64,000 bases of DNA, from assembly GCF_008763945.1 (NCBI RefSeq), contig NZ_VTQH01000001.1:581441-645440 (forward strand). The letters are read 5' to 3'. Source of the stretch: Microbacterium testaceum StLB037. GTDB lineage: Bacteria > Actinomycetota > Actinomycetes > Actinomycetales > Microbacteriaceae. Positions 9,332 to 17,470 of this stretch are shown in pieces (the stretch's first letter is position 1; the number at the start of each line of letters is the position of its first letter). A program made the translations under genes and the position numbers. The notes beneath the pieces are model-generated. The model saw only the letters and a list, made by a program, of their open reading frames with translations. It was not told where the DNA came from and did no database searches.

Positions 9332-9416
9332 CGACATGACGCAGGACTTCGGCTCGACCGGGACTCTCAACGGGTCGGACGGGCCACCGGCGAACCGGAT
9401 CTCCTGCGCTGTGTCG
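9332..9416 (+). repeat. 85-bp intergenic palindrome, copy 2
   Basis: Ends CGACATGACGCAGG and CCTGCGCTGTGTCG match copy 1 with few changes. The right ends are nearly identical over GATCTCCTGCG-TGTGTCGCGG, while the interiors differ although each still pairs. Conserved ends and length with a changing middle suggest selection on structure or end recognition. Confidence 0.75.
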
Positions 9417-9437
9417 CGGGGTCGGCGACGCAACGAC

Positions 9438-9485
9438 GGATGCCACGACCCCGGGCCCTCGTGGGGCGCCGGGGTCGTGGCATCC
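9438..9485. terminator. Bidirectional terminator with 17-bp GGATGCC stem
   Basis: GGATGCCACGACCCCGG pairs perfectly with its complement at 9469-9485 across a 14-base loop. It sits between the convergent regulator and succinate-semialdehyde dehydrogenase genes. Confidence 0.75.
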
Positions 9486-9504
9486 GGTGTCTGGTCCTGC
9501 CCGA

Positions 9505-10977
9505 TCAGGCGTAGGGGTTGGCCGTCAGCGTGTACTTGGTCTGCAGGTACTCGTGGATGCCCTCGTCGCCGCCCTCGCGGCCGAGGCCGGACTGCTTCCA
9601 CCCACCGAAGGGGGCCGCGGCGTTGGAGACGACGCCGACGTTGAGGCCCATCATCCCGGTCTCGAGCTTGTCGATCATGCGCTGACCGCGCGCGAGCGAC
9701 TCGGTGAACACGTACGAGACGAGGCCGTACTCGGTGTCGTTCGCGAGGCGGACGGCGTCGTCTTCGTCGTCGAAGGGGATGATCGCGAGCACGGGTCCGA
9801 AGATCTCCTCGCGGAGGATGTCGCTGCCCGGCTGGACGCCCGCCACGACCGTGGGCTCGAAGAACGTGCCGGGGCCGTCGATGGGCGATCCGCCCGTGGT
9901 CACGGTCGCGCCGCGCTCGACGGCATCCCCCACGAGGGTCTTCGCCTTGTCGACCGCGCGGTCGTCGATGAGGGGTCCGATCTGCACGCCCTCCTCGGTG
10001 CCGCGGCCGATCTTCATGCCCTGCACGCGCTCGGTGACCCGTCGGGTGAACTCCTCGACGACGCTGCGCTGCACGATGAAGCGGTTAGCGGCGGTGCAGG
10101 CCTGGCCGATGTTGCGGAACTTCGCGAGTATCGCGCCCTCGACCGCCTTGTCGAGGTCGGCGTCGTCGAACACCACGAAGGGGGCGTTGCCGCCCAGCTC
10201 CATCGAGGTGCGCAGCACGCCGGGCGCGGCCTGCTGCAGGAGTTTTACGCCGACCGGGGTCGAGCCCGTGAACGAGAGCTTGCGCAGGCGCGGGTCGGAG
10301 ATGATGCGCTCCGACACCGGGCCGGTGTTCGTGGTGGTGACGACGTTGACGACACCGGCGGGCAGGCCCGCGTCCTGCAGGATCTGCGCGAAGAACAGCG
10401 TGGTGAGCGGCGTGAGCGTCGCGGGCTTGATGACGACCGTGCAGCCGGCGGCGAGCGCGGGCGCGATCTTGCGGGTGGCCATCGCGAGGGGGAAGTTCCA
10501 CGGGGTGATCAGGTAGCACGGGCCCACGGGGTGCTGCGAGACGATCATGCGACCGGTGCCCTCGGGGTTGGCGCCGTAACGGCCCTGGGTGTGCGCGGTG
10601 ACCTCGCTGAACCAGCGGAGGAACTCCCCGCCGTAGCCGACCTCTCCGCGGGCCTCGGCGAGGGGCTTGCCCATCTCGAGCGTCATGAGCAGCGCGATGT
10701 CTTCCTTGCGCTCCTGCAGCAGGTCGAACGCGCGGCGGAGGATCTCAGCCCGCTCGCGCGACGGGGTGGCCGCCCACGACGGGAACGCGTCGGCCGCGGC
10801 ATCCATCGCCGCGATGCCGTCGTCGACGCTCGCGTCGGCGATCTCGTGGATGACCTCGCCCGTGGAGGGGTCGTTGACCGCGACGGTCTTGCCGCCGGCG
10901 GCGGCGCGCCACTCCCCGTTGATCAGCAGGCCGGTCGGTACGGATGCCAGCAGCTCGCTCTCGCGCGAATCGGTCAT
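9505..10977 (-). CDS. gabD: Succinate-semialdehyde dehydrogenase, NAD(P)+
   Basis: A 490-residue aldehyde dehydrogenase oxidising succinic semialdehyde to succinate in the cytoplasm. Motifs seen: TPWNFPLAMATRKIAPALAA (oxyanion and cofactor region), FTGSTPVG, the general-base motif ELGGNAP, the nucleophile in GQACTAANR, and EEIFGPVLAI. The first residues TGLLINGEWRAA and the FRNIGQACTAANRFIVQ segment are those of the GabD subgroup. The start at 10977 follows CAGGAGG. It lies at the edge of the homoprotocatechuate island; that pathway ends in succinic semialdehyde, so it probably supplies the last step, although GABA breakdown is also possible. Confidence 0.9.
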   Translation of the reverse strand: MTDSRESELLASVPTGLLINGEWRAAAGGKTVAVNDPSTGEVIHEIADASVDDGIAAMDAAADAFPSWAATPSRERAEILRRAFDLLQERKEDIALLMTLEMGKPLAEARGEVGYGGEFLRWFSEVTAHTQGRYGANPEGTGRMIVSQHPVGPCYLITPWNFPLAMATRKIAPALAAGCTVVIKPATLTPLTTLFFAQILQDAGLPAGVVNVVTTTNTGPVSERIISDPRLRKLSFTGSTPVGVKLLQQAAPGVLRTSMELGGNAPFVVFDDADLDKAVEGAILAKFRNIGQACTAANRFIVQRSVVEEFTRRVTERVQGMKIGRGTEEGVQIGPLIDDRAVDKAKTLVGDAVERGATVTTGGSPIDGPGTFFEPTVVAGVQPGSDILREEIFGPVLAIIPFDDEDDAVRLANDTEYGLVSYVFTESLARGQRMIDKLETGMMGLNVGVVSNAAAPFGGWKQSGLGREGGDEGIHEYLQTKYTLTANPYA

Positions 10978-11115
10978 GAATCCTCCTGGATCGATGCGGG
11001 GGTGTCCCGCCCATTCTTCTCAGCACGCGGGCGCGTGCCGATATACGTGATGTACAACGGGGCCGGTGTGGTCGCCGCGGTGGCCGGTGGGGCGCGTCCA
11101 GCGCTCACCCCGCCT

Positions 11116-11180
11116 GATAAACGCTCGCTGCACCGGGAAACACCCTCGGCGCGCGTTTGTCAGTGCCGCGAGCGTTTATC
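11116..11180 (-). repeat. 65-bp palindrome, family A, reverse-oriented copy
   Basis: GATAAACGCTCGCTGCACCG at one end and GCGAGCGTTTATC at the other. Reverse-complemented, it aligns over its full 65 bases with the three elements at 50329, 50460 and 50623. It occupies the 238-bp gap between gabD and the hydroxylase gene, which holds no gene. Confidence 0.85.
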
Positions 11181-11215
11181 GGCGGGAGAGGGGGCGGATG
11201 CCGCGCGTCACCGGA

Positions 11216-13054
11216 TCAGCGGACCGTCGCCGCCTCCGCCATCACCCCGGCGAAGAAGCGCTCGAGGCCGGCCGGGTCGGTCAGCGGCAACACCTGGGCG
11301 ACGTACTGGTCGGGGCGCACGACCACGACGGCTCCCCCGACGCCGATCTCGCGCTCGGCGAAGATGTCGGCACTCGTCCACGCCGAGGGGGCGGCGGCGA
11401 AGACCTTCTCGAGGTCGGTGAGGCCGAGGGGCCCCGAGCGCGGACGGAAGAGCGCGGGCACGTCGACCACGTCCTCCCAGCGACCGGGGTACACCGCCTT
11501 CACGTCGAACACCGCATCGAGGTCGGCGCCCTCGGGGGTGAAACGCTCGACGATGGCCCGCGCGGCCTCGGCCCATTCCCGGAGCGCCGAGCCGTCGGCA
11601 TCCGCGAAGGCATACACACGCCAGCGGCCGTCGGCTCTCGCGTGGTGACCGAGGTGCACGGAGTTGCCGTCGCACACCCGCACGACCTCGACGCTCTTGA
11701 AGCGCTTGCCGACGGGGAATCCGGATGCCAGCTCCTGGGCCGCATCCGCCGCGACGATCTGCGACGGGGCGTAGTGCGTGCCGAAACCGGACGGGAACTC
11801 CGCGGTGGCGAGGTAGTAGGTCGCGAGCTCGTCGGGGTCGGTGATCTCGTCGGGCTTGCGGGCCATGAGCGACGACCACTCGCGGTCGAAGTCGATGAGC
11901 TGCTGGGCGACCGGGCGCCGCTCGGCGTCGTAGGTGCGCAGCAGCGCCTCGGGAGCCAGCCCCGTGAGCACGTGCCCGAGCTTCCAGCCGAGGTTGAAGC
12001 CGTCCTGCATCGAGACGTTCATGCCCTGCCCGGCCTTCGCGCTGTGGGTGTGGCACGCGTCGCCGGTGAGGAAGACCCGGGGGTTCTCGAGATCGTCGAC
12101 GAACTGATCGGTCACCCGGTGGCCCACCTCGTAGACGCTGTGCCAGGCGACCTGCTTCACGTCGATCGAGTAGGGGTGGAGGATCTCGTTCGCCCGGCGG
12201 ATCACCTCGTCGATCGGGGTCTGCCTTACCCGGTGATCGTCGTCGGCCGCGACCTCGCCGAGGTCGATGTACATGCGGCTGAGGTAGCCGCCCTCGCGCG
12301 GGATGTGCAGGATGTTGCCCGCCGCCGCGTTGATCGCGCACTTGATGCGCCAGTCGGGGAAGTCGGTCTCGACCAGGACGTCCATCACGCCCCAGGCGTG
12401 GCGGGCCGCGGCCCCGACGTGGGTGCGGCCGATCGCCTGGCGCACGCCGCTGCGAGCGCCGTCGCACCCGGCGACGTATCCGGCTCGGATGGTGCGCTCC
12501 CCCTCGTCGGTGCGGACCCGCACCTCGACGTGGTCGTCGCGCACCTCCAGTCCGAGGAACTCGACGCCGTAGTCGGGGGTGATGCGCGCGGGCCCGTGCG
12601 CCGCCGCCTCGGCGAAGTAGTCGAGCACGCGCGCCTGGTTGACGATGAGGTGCGGGAACTCGCTGATCTTGAAGCCGTAGTCCTCGGTGCGGGTCGTGCG
12701 CACGATCCGGTCGGGGTTCTCGGGGTCGGGTGCCCAGAAGTTCATCCAGCCGATGTTGTACGCCTCGGCGGTGATGCGGTCGGCGAAGCCGAAAGCCTGG
12801 AACGTCTCGACGCTGCGGGGCTGGATGCCGTCGGCCTGACCGAGGGCGAGGCGCCCGTCCCGCTTCTCGATGAGGCGCGTGGTGAGCTGCGAGAACTGCG
12901 ACATCTGCGCGGCGAGCAGCATGCCGGCGGGTCCGGAGCCCACGATGAGCACGTCGACCTCGTCGGGGAGGCGATCGGGCCGGTCGATCCCCGTGCCCGC
13001 GGCGTTCTGCACGCGCGGGTCGCCCGAGACGTAGCCGTGGTGGTGGAACTGCAT
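11216..13054 (-). CDS. FAD-dependent aromatic hydroxylase (phenol 2-monooxygenase/MobA type)
   Basis: A 612-residue class A flavoprotein monooxygenase. The FAD dinucleotide loop IVGSGPAGM is at about 37-45, the DG motif CDGARSGVRQAIG near 195-207, and the GD motif GDACHTHSAKAGQGMN near 340-355. A C-terminal thioredoxin-like dimerisation domain follows, as in phenol hydroxylase and 3-hydroxybenzoate 4-hydroxylase. It would add OH to a phenolic ring using NAD(P)H and O2. The start at 13054 has AGGAGA upstream; a longer frame to 13522 would run through the divergent IclR gene and is rejected. Given the downstream hpa genes, a hydroxyphenylacetate-type substrate is possible, and no hpaBC pair is present. 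The substrate is not proven. Confidence 0.85.
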   Translation of the reverse strand: MQFHHHGYVSGDPRVQNAAGTGIDRPDRLPDEVDVLIVGSGPAGMLLAAQMSQFSQLTTRLIEKRDGRLALGQADGIQPRSVETFQAFGFADRITAEAYNIGWMNFWAPDPENPDRIVRTTRTEDYGFKISEFPHLIVNQARVLDYFAEAAAHGPARITPDYGVEFLGLEVRDDHVEVRVRTDEGERTIRAGYVAGCDGARSGVRQAIGRTHVGAAARHAWGVMDVLVETDFPDWRIKCAINAAAGNILHIPREGGYLSRMYIDLGEVAADDDHRVRQTPIDEVIRRANEILHPYSIDVKQVAWHSVYEVGHRVTDQFVDDLENPRVFLTGDACHTHSAKAGQGMNVSMQDGFNLGWKLGHVLTGLAPEALLRTYDAERRPVAQQLIDFDREWSSLMARKPDEITDPDELATYYLATAEFPSGFGTHYAPSQIVAADAAQELASGFPVGKRFKSVEVVRVCDGNSVHLGHHARADGRWRVYAFADADGSALREWAEAARAIVERFTPEGADLDAVFDVKAVYPGRWEDVVDVPALFRPRSGPLGLTDLEKVFAAAPSAWTSADIFAEREIGVGGAVVVVRPDQYVAQVLPLTDPAGLERFFAGVMAEAATVR

Positions 13055-13100
13055 CGTTTCTCCTGACGTCGATGTCGGGTTGCGGCCTCGGCGGGCGCAT

Positions 13101-13137
13101 TCTATATTCGAACACACCGTTCTGCTATCGAACGAAA
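13101..13137. promoter_or_regulatory. Likely IclR operator and divergent promoters
   Basis: The 96-bp gap between the hydroxylase and the IclR gene holds an A+T-rich patch with TTCGAA (13107-13112), the inverted pair GAAC-N5-GTTC (13110-13122), and a second TATCGAAC at 13126. Read leftward, TATAGA (13106-13101) is a good -10 box for the hydroxylase. IclR proteins usually bind such short palindromes between themselves and a divergent target. Confidence 0.5.
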
Positions 13138-13150
13138 GGCTAACCGACCG

Positions 13151-13855
13151 ATGCCCCCACGGCAAGACGCTCCGCCCGCCTCGCAGACGCTCAGTCGTGG
13201 CATCCGCCTCCTCGAAGTGCTCGCTGACGCCCGCGCTCCCCTGACGATCGACGACCTCGCCGCTCGCGTCGAGTTGCACCGCTCGGTCGCCTATCGCCTG
13301 CTGCGCACGCTCGAAGACCACGGTCTGGTGACGCGGGATGCCGCGGGCGCGGTGCGCTTGGGAACGGGACTGGCCGCTCTGGCCGCGGGCGTCGCCGCCG
13401 ACCTGCAGGCCGAGGCCCTGCCCGAACTCACCGCGGCCGCGAACGACCTCGGTATGACGTGCTTCCTCGTCGTTCTCGATCACGACGAGTGCGTGACCCT
13501 CGCGAGCGTCGAGCCCCGCCACACGGTGACCGCCGTGGCGCAGCGGCCGGGGTCACGGCATCCGGTCACCCGGGGTGCTCCCGGCCGCGCGATCCTCGCG
13601 CAGCTCCCGCCGCGCCGGTGGCCCGACGAGGTCGATGCCCGACTCGCAGCGGAGGTGGCGGAGGCCGCCGAGCGCGGGTGGGCGACCAGCCACGACGAGG
13701 TGATCCCGACGCTGCGCGCGGTGGCGGTGCCCCTGCAGGTGCAGGGCCGCGAGCCCGCCGCGGTCGCCGCCGTGCACGTGGCCACCGACCTCGACGACGC
13801 CGCGATCGCCGCACGGCTCGAGGCCGCGGCATGCGCGATCCGGGGGGCGCTGTAG
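13151..13855 (+). CDS. IclR-family transcriptional regulator
   Basis: A 234-residue protein. The N-terminal winged helix-turn-helix (about 12-75) contains LTIDDLAARVELHRSVAYRLLRTL, and the C-terminal effector domain (about 80-230) contains the usual SHDEVIPTLRAVAVPL segment. Family members sense small aromatic or glyoxylate-type acids and act as activators or repressors of neighbouring catabolic genes. It is divergent from the aromatic hydroxylase with a candidate operator between, so that gene is the likely target. The effector is unknown. GAAAGG upstream is a weak ribosome site at rather long spacing. Confidence 0.9.
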   Translation: MPPRQDAPPASQTLSRGIRLLEVLADARAPLTIDDLAARVELHRSVAYRLLRTLEDHGLVTRDAAGAVRLGTGLAALAAGVAADLQAEALPELTAAANDLGMTCFLVVLDHDECVTLASVEPRHTVTAVAQRPGSRHPVTRGAPGRAILAQLPPRRWPDEVDARLAAEVAEAAERGWATSHDEVIPTLRAVAVPLQVQGREPAAVAAVHVATDLDDAAIAARLEAAACAIRGAL

Positions 13856-13923
13856 GGCGGATCCGCGCCCGGCGCACCGCCCGGGACCCGCGCCAGGTCC
13901 TCCGCCCACGCCCGAAACTGGCC

Positions 13924-13988
13924 GAGACCGCATCTCGCTGACGACTCCGCGTCAGCCTGCACCCGACGTGTCAGCGAGATGCCGTCTC
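13924..13988. repeat. 65-bp intergenic palindrome, singleton family
   Basis: Outer arms GAGACCGCATCTCGCTGAC and its near-perfect complement at the right end (18 of 19 pair), with an inner inverted GCTGACG/CGTCAGC. Length and layout match the other palindromes, but the words differ. It fills the middle of the 290-bp gap after the IclR gene. Confidence 0.7.
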
Positions 13989-14000
13989 GCGCCCCGAGAA

Positions 14001-14029
14001 GTCGACCCGGCGGGCAGCACCCCTATACT
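14001..14029 (+). promoter_or_regulatory. Promoter of the ThDP enzyme gene
   Basis: GTCGAC at 14001-14006 and TATACT at 14024-14029 are separated by 17 bases, placing the transcript start near 14036 and giving a leader of about 110 bases. Confidence 0.6.
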
Positions 14030-14035
14030 CGATCC

Positions 14036-14145
14036 CGTCAGGCGCACGAAGCCGTGCGTCGCTGCTCGAAAAAAGGGCACGTAGCGGGGTTCCCGCGAGA
14101 CACATACGGCATCCCTCCGTCCTGTCTCGAAAGGCTTTCCTCGTC
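14036..14145 (+). promoter_or_regulatory. Structured 5' leader of unknown type
   Basis: Three helices can be drawn. CGCACG/CGTGCG (14043-14058) has an AAGC loop. GCGGG/CCCGC spans 14084-14096. GAGACA/TGTCTC (14097-14128) encloses ACGG/CCGT. An AAAAAAGGG linker joins the first two. I do not recognise a known riboswitch consensus, so this may be an unstudied cis-regulator or simply stable GC-rich leader RNA. Confidence 0.35.
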
Positions 14146-15804
14146 ATGCCCACCGTCTCCGCGCACGTCGCGCACACCCTCGCCCGCCACATCGACACCG
14201 TCTTCGGCGTCATGGGCAACGGCAACGCCTACTTCCTCGACGCCCTCGGGCGCGAGACCCCGTCAGGCTTCGTCGCCGTCCGGCACGAGGCCGCGGGAGT
14301 CGTCGCCGCCGACGCGCACTACCGCGCGTGCGGGCGCCTCGCCGCCGCCACCGCCACCTACGGCGCGGGCTTCACCAACACCCTCACGGCGCTCGCCGAG
14401 GCCGTCCAGGCGCGCACGCCCCTCGTGCTCATCGTCGGCGACGAGCCCACCTCGGGCCCCCGCCCCTGGGGCGTCGACCAGATCGCCCTCGCCGCCGCCG
14501 TCGGCGCGCGCACCTATACCGTCGGCCACCGCGACGCCGCCGCGACGATCGTCATCGCCGTCGAGCACGCCCTCACTTACCGCCTGCCCGTCGTCCTCGG
14601 CATCCCATACGACGTCGCCACCCGCGAGGCCGGTTCGATCCCGGATGCCGAGGCCCCCGGGGCCGCGCCCGAGGTCACGCCGGAGCACCCCCCTCTCGGC
14701 GCCTTCGCCGACGCCGTCATCGACCAGATCGCCGACGCGCTGGCCTCGGCCGAGCGCCCGCTGCTGCTGGGCGGACGCGGCGCGTGGCTGGCCGGCGCGG
14801 GGGCGGCCCTCGACGACCTCGCCGCGACCGCCGGAGCGCTGACCACCACCAGCGCCCTGGGCCGCGGCCTGTTCTCGGACCTCGCGCGCGATCTCGGCGT
14901 CGCGGGAGGGTTCGGTGCACCCGGCGCAATGGAGCTCGTCCGCGAGGCCGACGTCGCCGTCGTGTTCGGGGCGGGCCTGAACCAGTTCACGATGCGCTTC
15001 GGGGAGCTCTTCGCCCCCGGCACGCGCGTCTTCCAGGTCGATCTCGCGCCGACCGCGACGCACCCGAGCATCGGCGGATACGTGCGGGGGGATGCCGCGG
15101 ACGTCGCCACCGAGATCACGCGACGCCTGCGTCGACGCGGCGTGGCCGGGTCGACCTGGGGTCGGGGCCTCGACCTCGTCGCCGCCCGCCGCCAGCCCGA
15201 GGGCCAGGGGCTCGGCCCGGACGGGCGCCTGGACCCGCGCACGGCCGCCGCCCGCATCGCGGAACTCCTGCCCGACGACCGCGTGGTCGTGTCCGACGGC
15301 GGGCACTTCCTCGGCTGGTCGAACATGTACTGGCCGGTGGCCTCGCCCGACCGCATGATCATGGTCGGAACGGCGTACCAGTCGATCGGCCTCGGCTTCC
15401 CGAGCGTTCCCGGGGCCGCGGTGGCCCGCCCCGACTCGACGATCGTGCTCACCACCGGCGACGGCGGCGGACTCATGGCCCTCGCCGACCTCGAGACGGC
15501 GGTCCGGGTCGCGGGTGGCCGCGGCATCGCGGTGGTCTGGAACGACGCGCAGTACGGCGCCGAAGTGCTCAACTACGGCCTCAAGGGCCTGCACCCCGAC
15601 CCCATGCTGATCCCCCAGGTCGACTTCGCCGCGGTCGCGCGCGGGTTCGGCGCCGAGGGCGTGGTGGTCGAGTCGGTCGACGACCTCGAGGCGCTGGCAT
15701 CCTGGGTCGCACGTGCGCCTGCCGAGCGGCGATTCCTGCTGCTCGACCTCCGCGTCAGTGCGGCGGTCGTGGCGCCGTACTGGGAGGAGATCGCGGCGCG
15801 CTGA
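14146..15804 (+). CDS. Thiamine-diphosphate-dependent enzyme (acetolactate synthase/2-oxoacid decarboxylase fold)
   Basis: A 552-residue enzyme with the three-domain ThDP architecture. The N-terminal Pyr domain has the catalytic glutamate in VRHEAAGV (about 45). The central domain (about 190-330) contains LLLGGRGAW. The C-terminal PP domain has GDGGGLMALADLETAV (cofactor metal site) and WNDAQYGAEV. The family cleaves or condenses 2-oxo acids. Acetolactate synthase proper is longer and has a small-subunit partner, which is absent here. Position inside an aromatic island makes a benzoylformate- or arylpyruvate-decarboxylase role possible, but nothing in the sequence fixes the substrate. Confidence 0.8.
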   Translation: MPTVSAHVAHTLARHIDTVFGVMGNGNAYFLDALGRETPSGFVAVRHEAAGVVAADAHYRACGRLAAATATYGAGFTNTLTALAEAVQARTPLVLIVGDEPTSGPRPWGVDQIALAAAVGARTYTVGHRDAAATIVIAVEHALTYRLPVVLGIPYDVATREAGSIPDAEAPGAAPEVTPEHPPLGAFADAVIDQIADALASAERPLLLGGRGAWLAGAGAALDDLAATAGALTTTSALGRGLFSDLARDLGVAGGFGAPGAMELVREADVAVVFGAGLNQFTMRFGELFAPGTRVFQVDLAPTATHPSIGGYVRGDAADVATEITRRLRRRGVAGSTWGRGLDLVAARRQPEGQGLGPDGRLDPRTAAARIAELLPDDRVVVSDGGHFLGWSNMYWPVASPDRMIMVGTAYQSIGLGFPSVPGAAVARPDSTIVLTTGDGGGLMALADLETAVRVAGGRGIAVVWNDAQYGAEVLNYGLKGLHPDPMLIPQVDFAAVARGFGAEGVVVESVDDLEALASWVARAPAERRFLLLDLRVSAAVVAPYWEEIAAR

Positions 15805-15927
15805 CCGCGGCGGCCGGTGCCGCGCTCCGGGGATTTCTCCGGGACCCCGGGGTTTCCGCCGCCGGAGCCGCCCACAGCACCGCTGTCGCCCCGATCCTCC
15901 GGAGCCCGGCCCGCCCGCGCACGCCGA

Positions 15928-15961
15928 ACGGCCCCGCCGCACCGCAGCGCGACGGGGCCGT
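15928..15961. terminator. Bidirectional hairpin between convergent genes
   Basis: ACGGCCCCG pairs with CGGGGCCGT across a 16-base loop, just beyond the stop of the MHS transporter read from the other strand. There is no T-run on the plus side and TTCGG on the minus side. Confidence 0.55.
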
Positions 15962-15969
15962 GCTCGAGC

Positions 15970-17352
15970 TCAGACCTTCGACAGCCCGCGGACCGGGCTC
16001 ACCTCCTGCTCGGCCTCGTGGTCGGGACCGAGGGGGATGCCGCTGCGGTCGCGCAGCAGCAGCGTGGCGATGGCGCCGAGCACGACCATGCCGGCCAGAT
16101 ACCACGTGACCGACATCGTCGACCCGGTCTCGCGCACCAGAGTCTCGGCGATCGTCGGCGCGAACGCCCCGCCGAGGATCGCGCCGAGGGCGTACGAGAT
16201 CGACACACCCGAGAAGCGGATGGATGCCGGGAACAGCTCGGCGTAGAGCGCCGCCTGGGGTCCGTAGGTGAGGCCGAGGCCCACGGTCAGCACGATCAGG
16301 CCCAGCGTGAGAAGGCCGATGTTCGCGGTGCTGACCAGGGGGAACAGCAGGAAGACGCCCACCAGCAGCGCCGCCCAGCCGATGAGGTAGGTCGTACGGC
16401 GCCCGATGAGGTCGCCGATCCATCCGCCGATCCAGGTGAACACGAGCCACGACACCGCCGAGAGTGTCACCGCGCCGAGCACGTCGGCGGTCGCCAGGCC
16501 CACCGGCCCGTCGGGGTTGGTGGCGTAGCGCTGGATGTATCCGCCGGTGGTCATGTAGCCCACGGCGTTGTTGCCGGCGAAGACGAACGCGGCGATGATC
16601 ACGAGCAGCGAGTGCTTGCGGAACAGCTGCACGATCGGCATCCGGGTCTGCTCTTTGCGCTCGGCGAGCTCGACGAACACGGGGCTCTCTTCGACCTTCT
16701 TGCGCACGTAGTAGCCGACGAGAATCAGCACGAACGACAGCAGGAACGGCACGCGCCACCCCCACGCGAAGAAGGCGTCTCCCGGGGCGATCACGGCCAT
16801 GAGGCCGAGCATGCCGCTGGCGAGCAGCAGGCCGAGGGGCACGCCCAGCTGGGGCGAGGCGCCGAAGAGACTGCGCTTGGTCTTGGGGGCGTGCTCGACG
16901 GCCATGAGCACCGCGCCGCCCCACTCGCCGCCGGCCGAGATGCCCTGCAGCACGCGCAGCAGGATCAGCAGCACCGGGGCGGCGACGCCGATGACCTCGT
17001 AGGTCGGCAGCACACCGATGAGGGTGGTCGAGGCGCCCATCATGATGAGGGTCAGCATGAGCACCACGCGGCGGCCGTACTTGTCGCCGAGGTGCCCGGC
17101 GAGGAAGGCGCCGAGCGGGCGGAACAAGAAGCTCAGACCCACCGTCAGGAACGACAGGATCTGCGCGATTCCGGGGCCGGCGGGCGCGAAGAACAGCTGG
17201 CCGAAGACGAGGCCGGCGGCCGAGGCGTAGAGGAAGAAGTCGTACCACTCGACGGTGGTGCCGACAACGGTGGCGAAGACCACGCGGCGGCGGTCCTTCG
17301 GGGTGGAGATGGTGCCGGTGGGCGTGAAACCCTGCGGCTGAGAGCGGGACAT
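15970..17352 (-). CDS. MHS-family MFS transporter, probable aromatic-acid importer
   Basis: A 460-residue, 12-helix permease starting at 17352 after GAAGGAGT. Family marks: GTTVEWYDFFLYASAAGLVF, GHLGDKYGRRVVL after helix 2, and RVLQGISAGGEWGGAVLMAV in helix 5, plus the second GDLIGRRTTY loop. MHS carriers import dicarboxylates, shikimate or aromatic acids with protons. It is divergent from the FAH-RraA gene and shares a 118-bp regulatory gap with a perfect palindromic operator, so it probably brings in the substrate of the hpa pathway (hydroxyphenylacetate or homoprotocatechuate). That assignment rests on context. Confidence 0.85.
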   Translation of the reverse strand: MSRSQPQGFTPTGTISTPKDRRRVVFATVVGTTVEWYDFFLYASAAGLVFGQLFFAPAGPGIAQILSFLTVGLSFLFRPLGAFLAGHLGDKYGRRVVLMLTLIMMGASTTLIGVLPTYEVIGVAAPVLLILLRVLQGISAGGEWGGAVLMAVEHAPKTKRSLFGASPQLGVPLGLLLASGMLGLMAVIAPGDAFFAWGWRVPFLLSFVLILVGYYVRKKVEESPVFVELAERKEQTRMPIVQLFRKHSLLVIIAAFVFAGNNAVGYMTTGGYIQRYATNPDGPVGLATADVLGAVTLSAVSWLVFTWIGGWIGDLIGRRTTYLIGWAALLVGVFLLFPLVSTANIGLLTLGLIVLTVGLGLTYGPQAALYAELFPASIRFSGVSISYALGAILGGAFAPTIAETLVRETGSTMSVTWYLAGMVVLGAIATLLLRDRSGIPLGPDHEAEQEVSPVRGLSKV

Positions 17353-17433
17353 GGGGACTCCTTCGAGACGTCATCGTCAGGCCCCGGGACGTCGTCGTCG
17401 GCGACGAGGCGCGGTGTTGCTGGGGCGTTCGTC

Positions 17434-17456
17434 ATCGTATACGATTTCAAATACGA
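17434..17456. promoter_or_regulatory. Candidate GntR operator between transporter and hpa genes
   Basis: ATCGTATACGAT (17434-17445) is a perfect 12-bp palindrome. The half-site ATACGA repeats at 17451. The TnGTATACnA core is the type bound by FCD-subfamily GntR proteins, and such a regulator is encoded at 19189. Confidence 0.65.
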
Positions 17457-17470
17457 CGCAAGGGAGCTTC

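Noticed and set aside
9170..9416. Two 85-bp elements with inverted ends as a miniature transposon
   Set aside because: No target-site duplication could be seen and there is no transposase. They are kept as palindromic repeats rather than mobile elements.
13055..13522. A longer hydroxylase start, adding about 156 residues
   Set aside because: The extension would be antisense to the IclR gene and cross its promoter. The ATG at 13054 has a good AGGAGA site and begins the normal family N-terminus.
14146..15804. Acetolactate synthase large subunit (ilvB)
   Set aside because: The protein is shorter than typical IlvB, no ilvN or ilvC gene lies nearby, and the context is aromatic catabolism; kept as a general ThDP enzyme.
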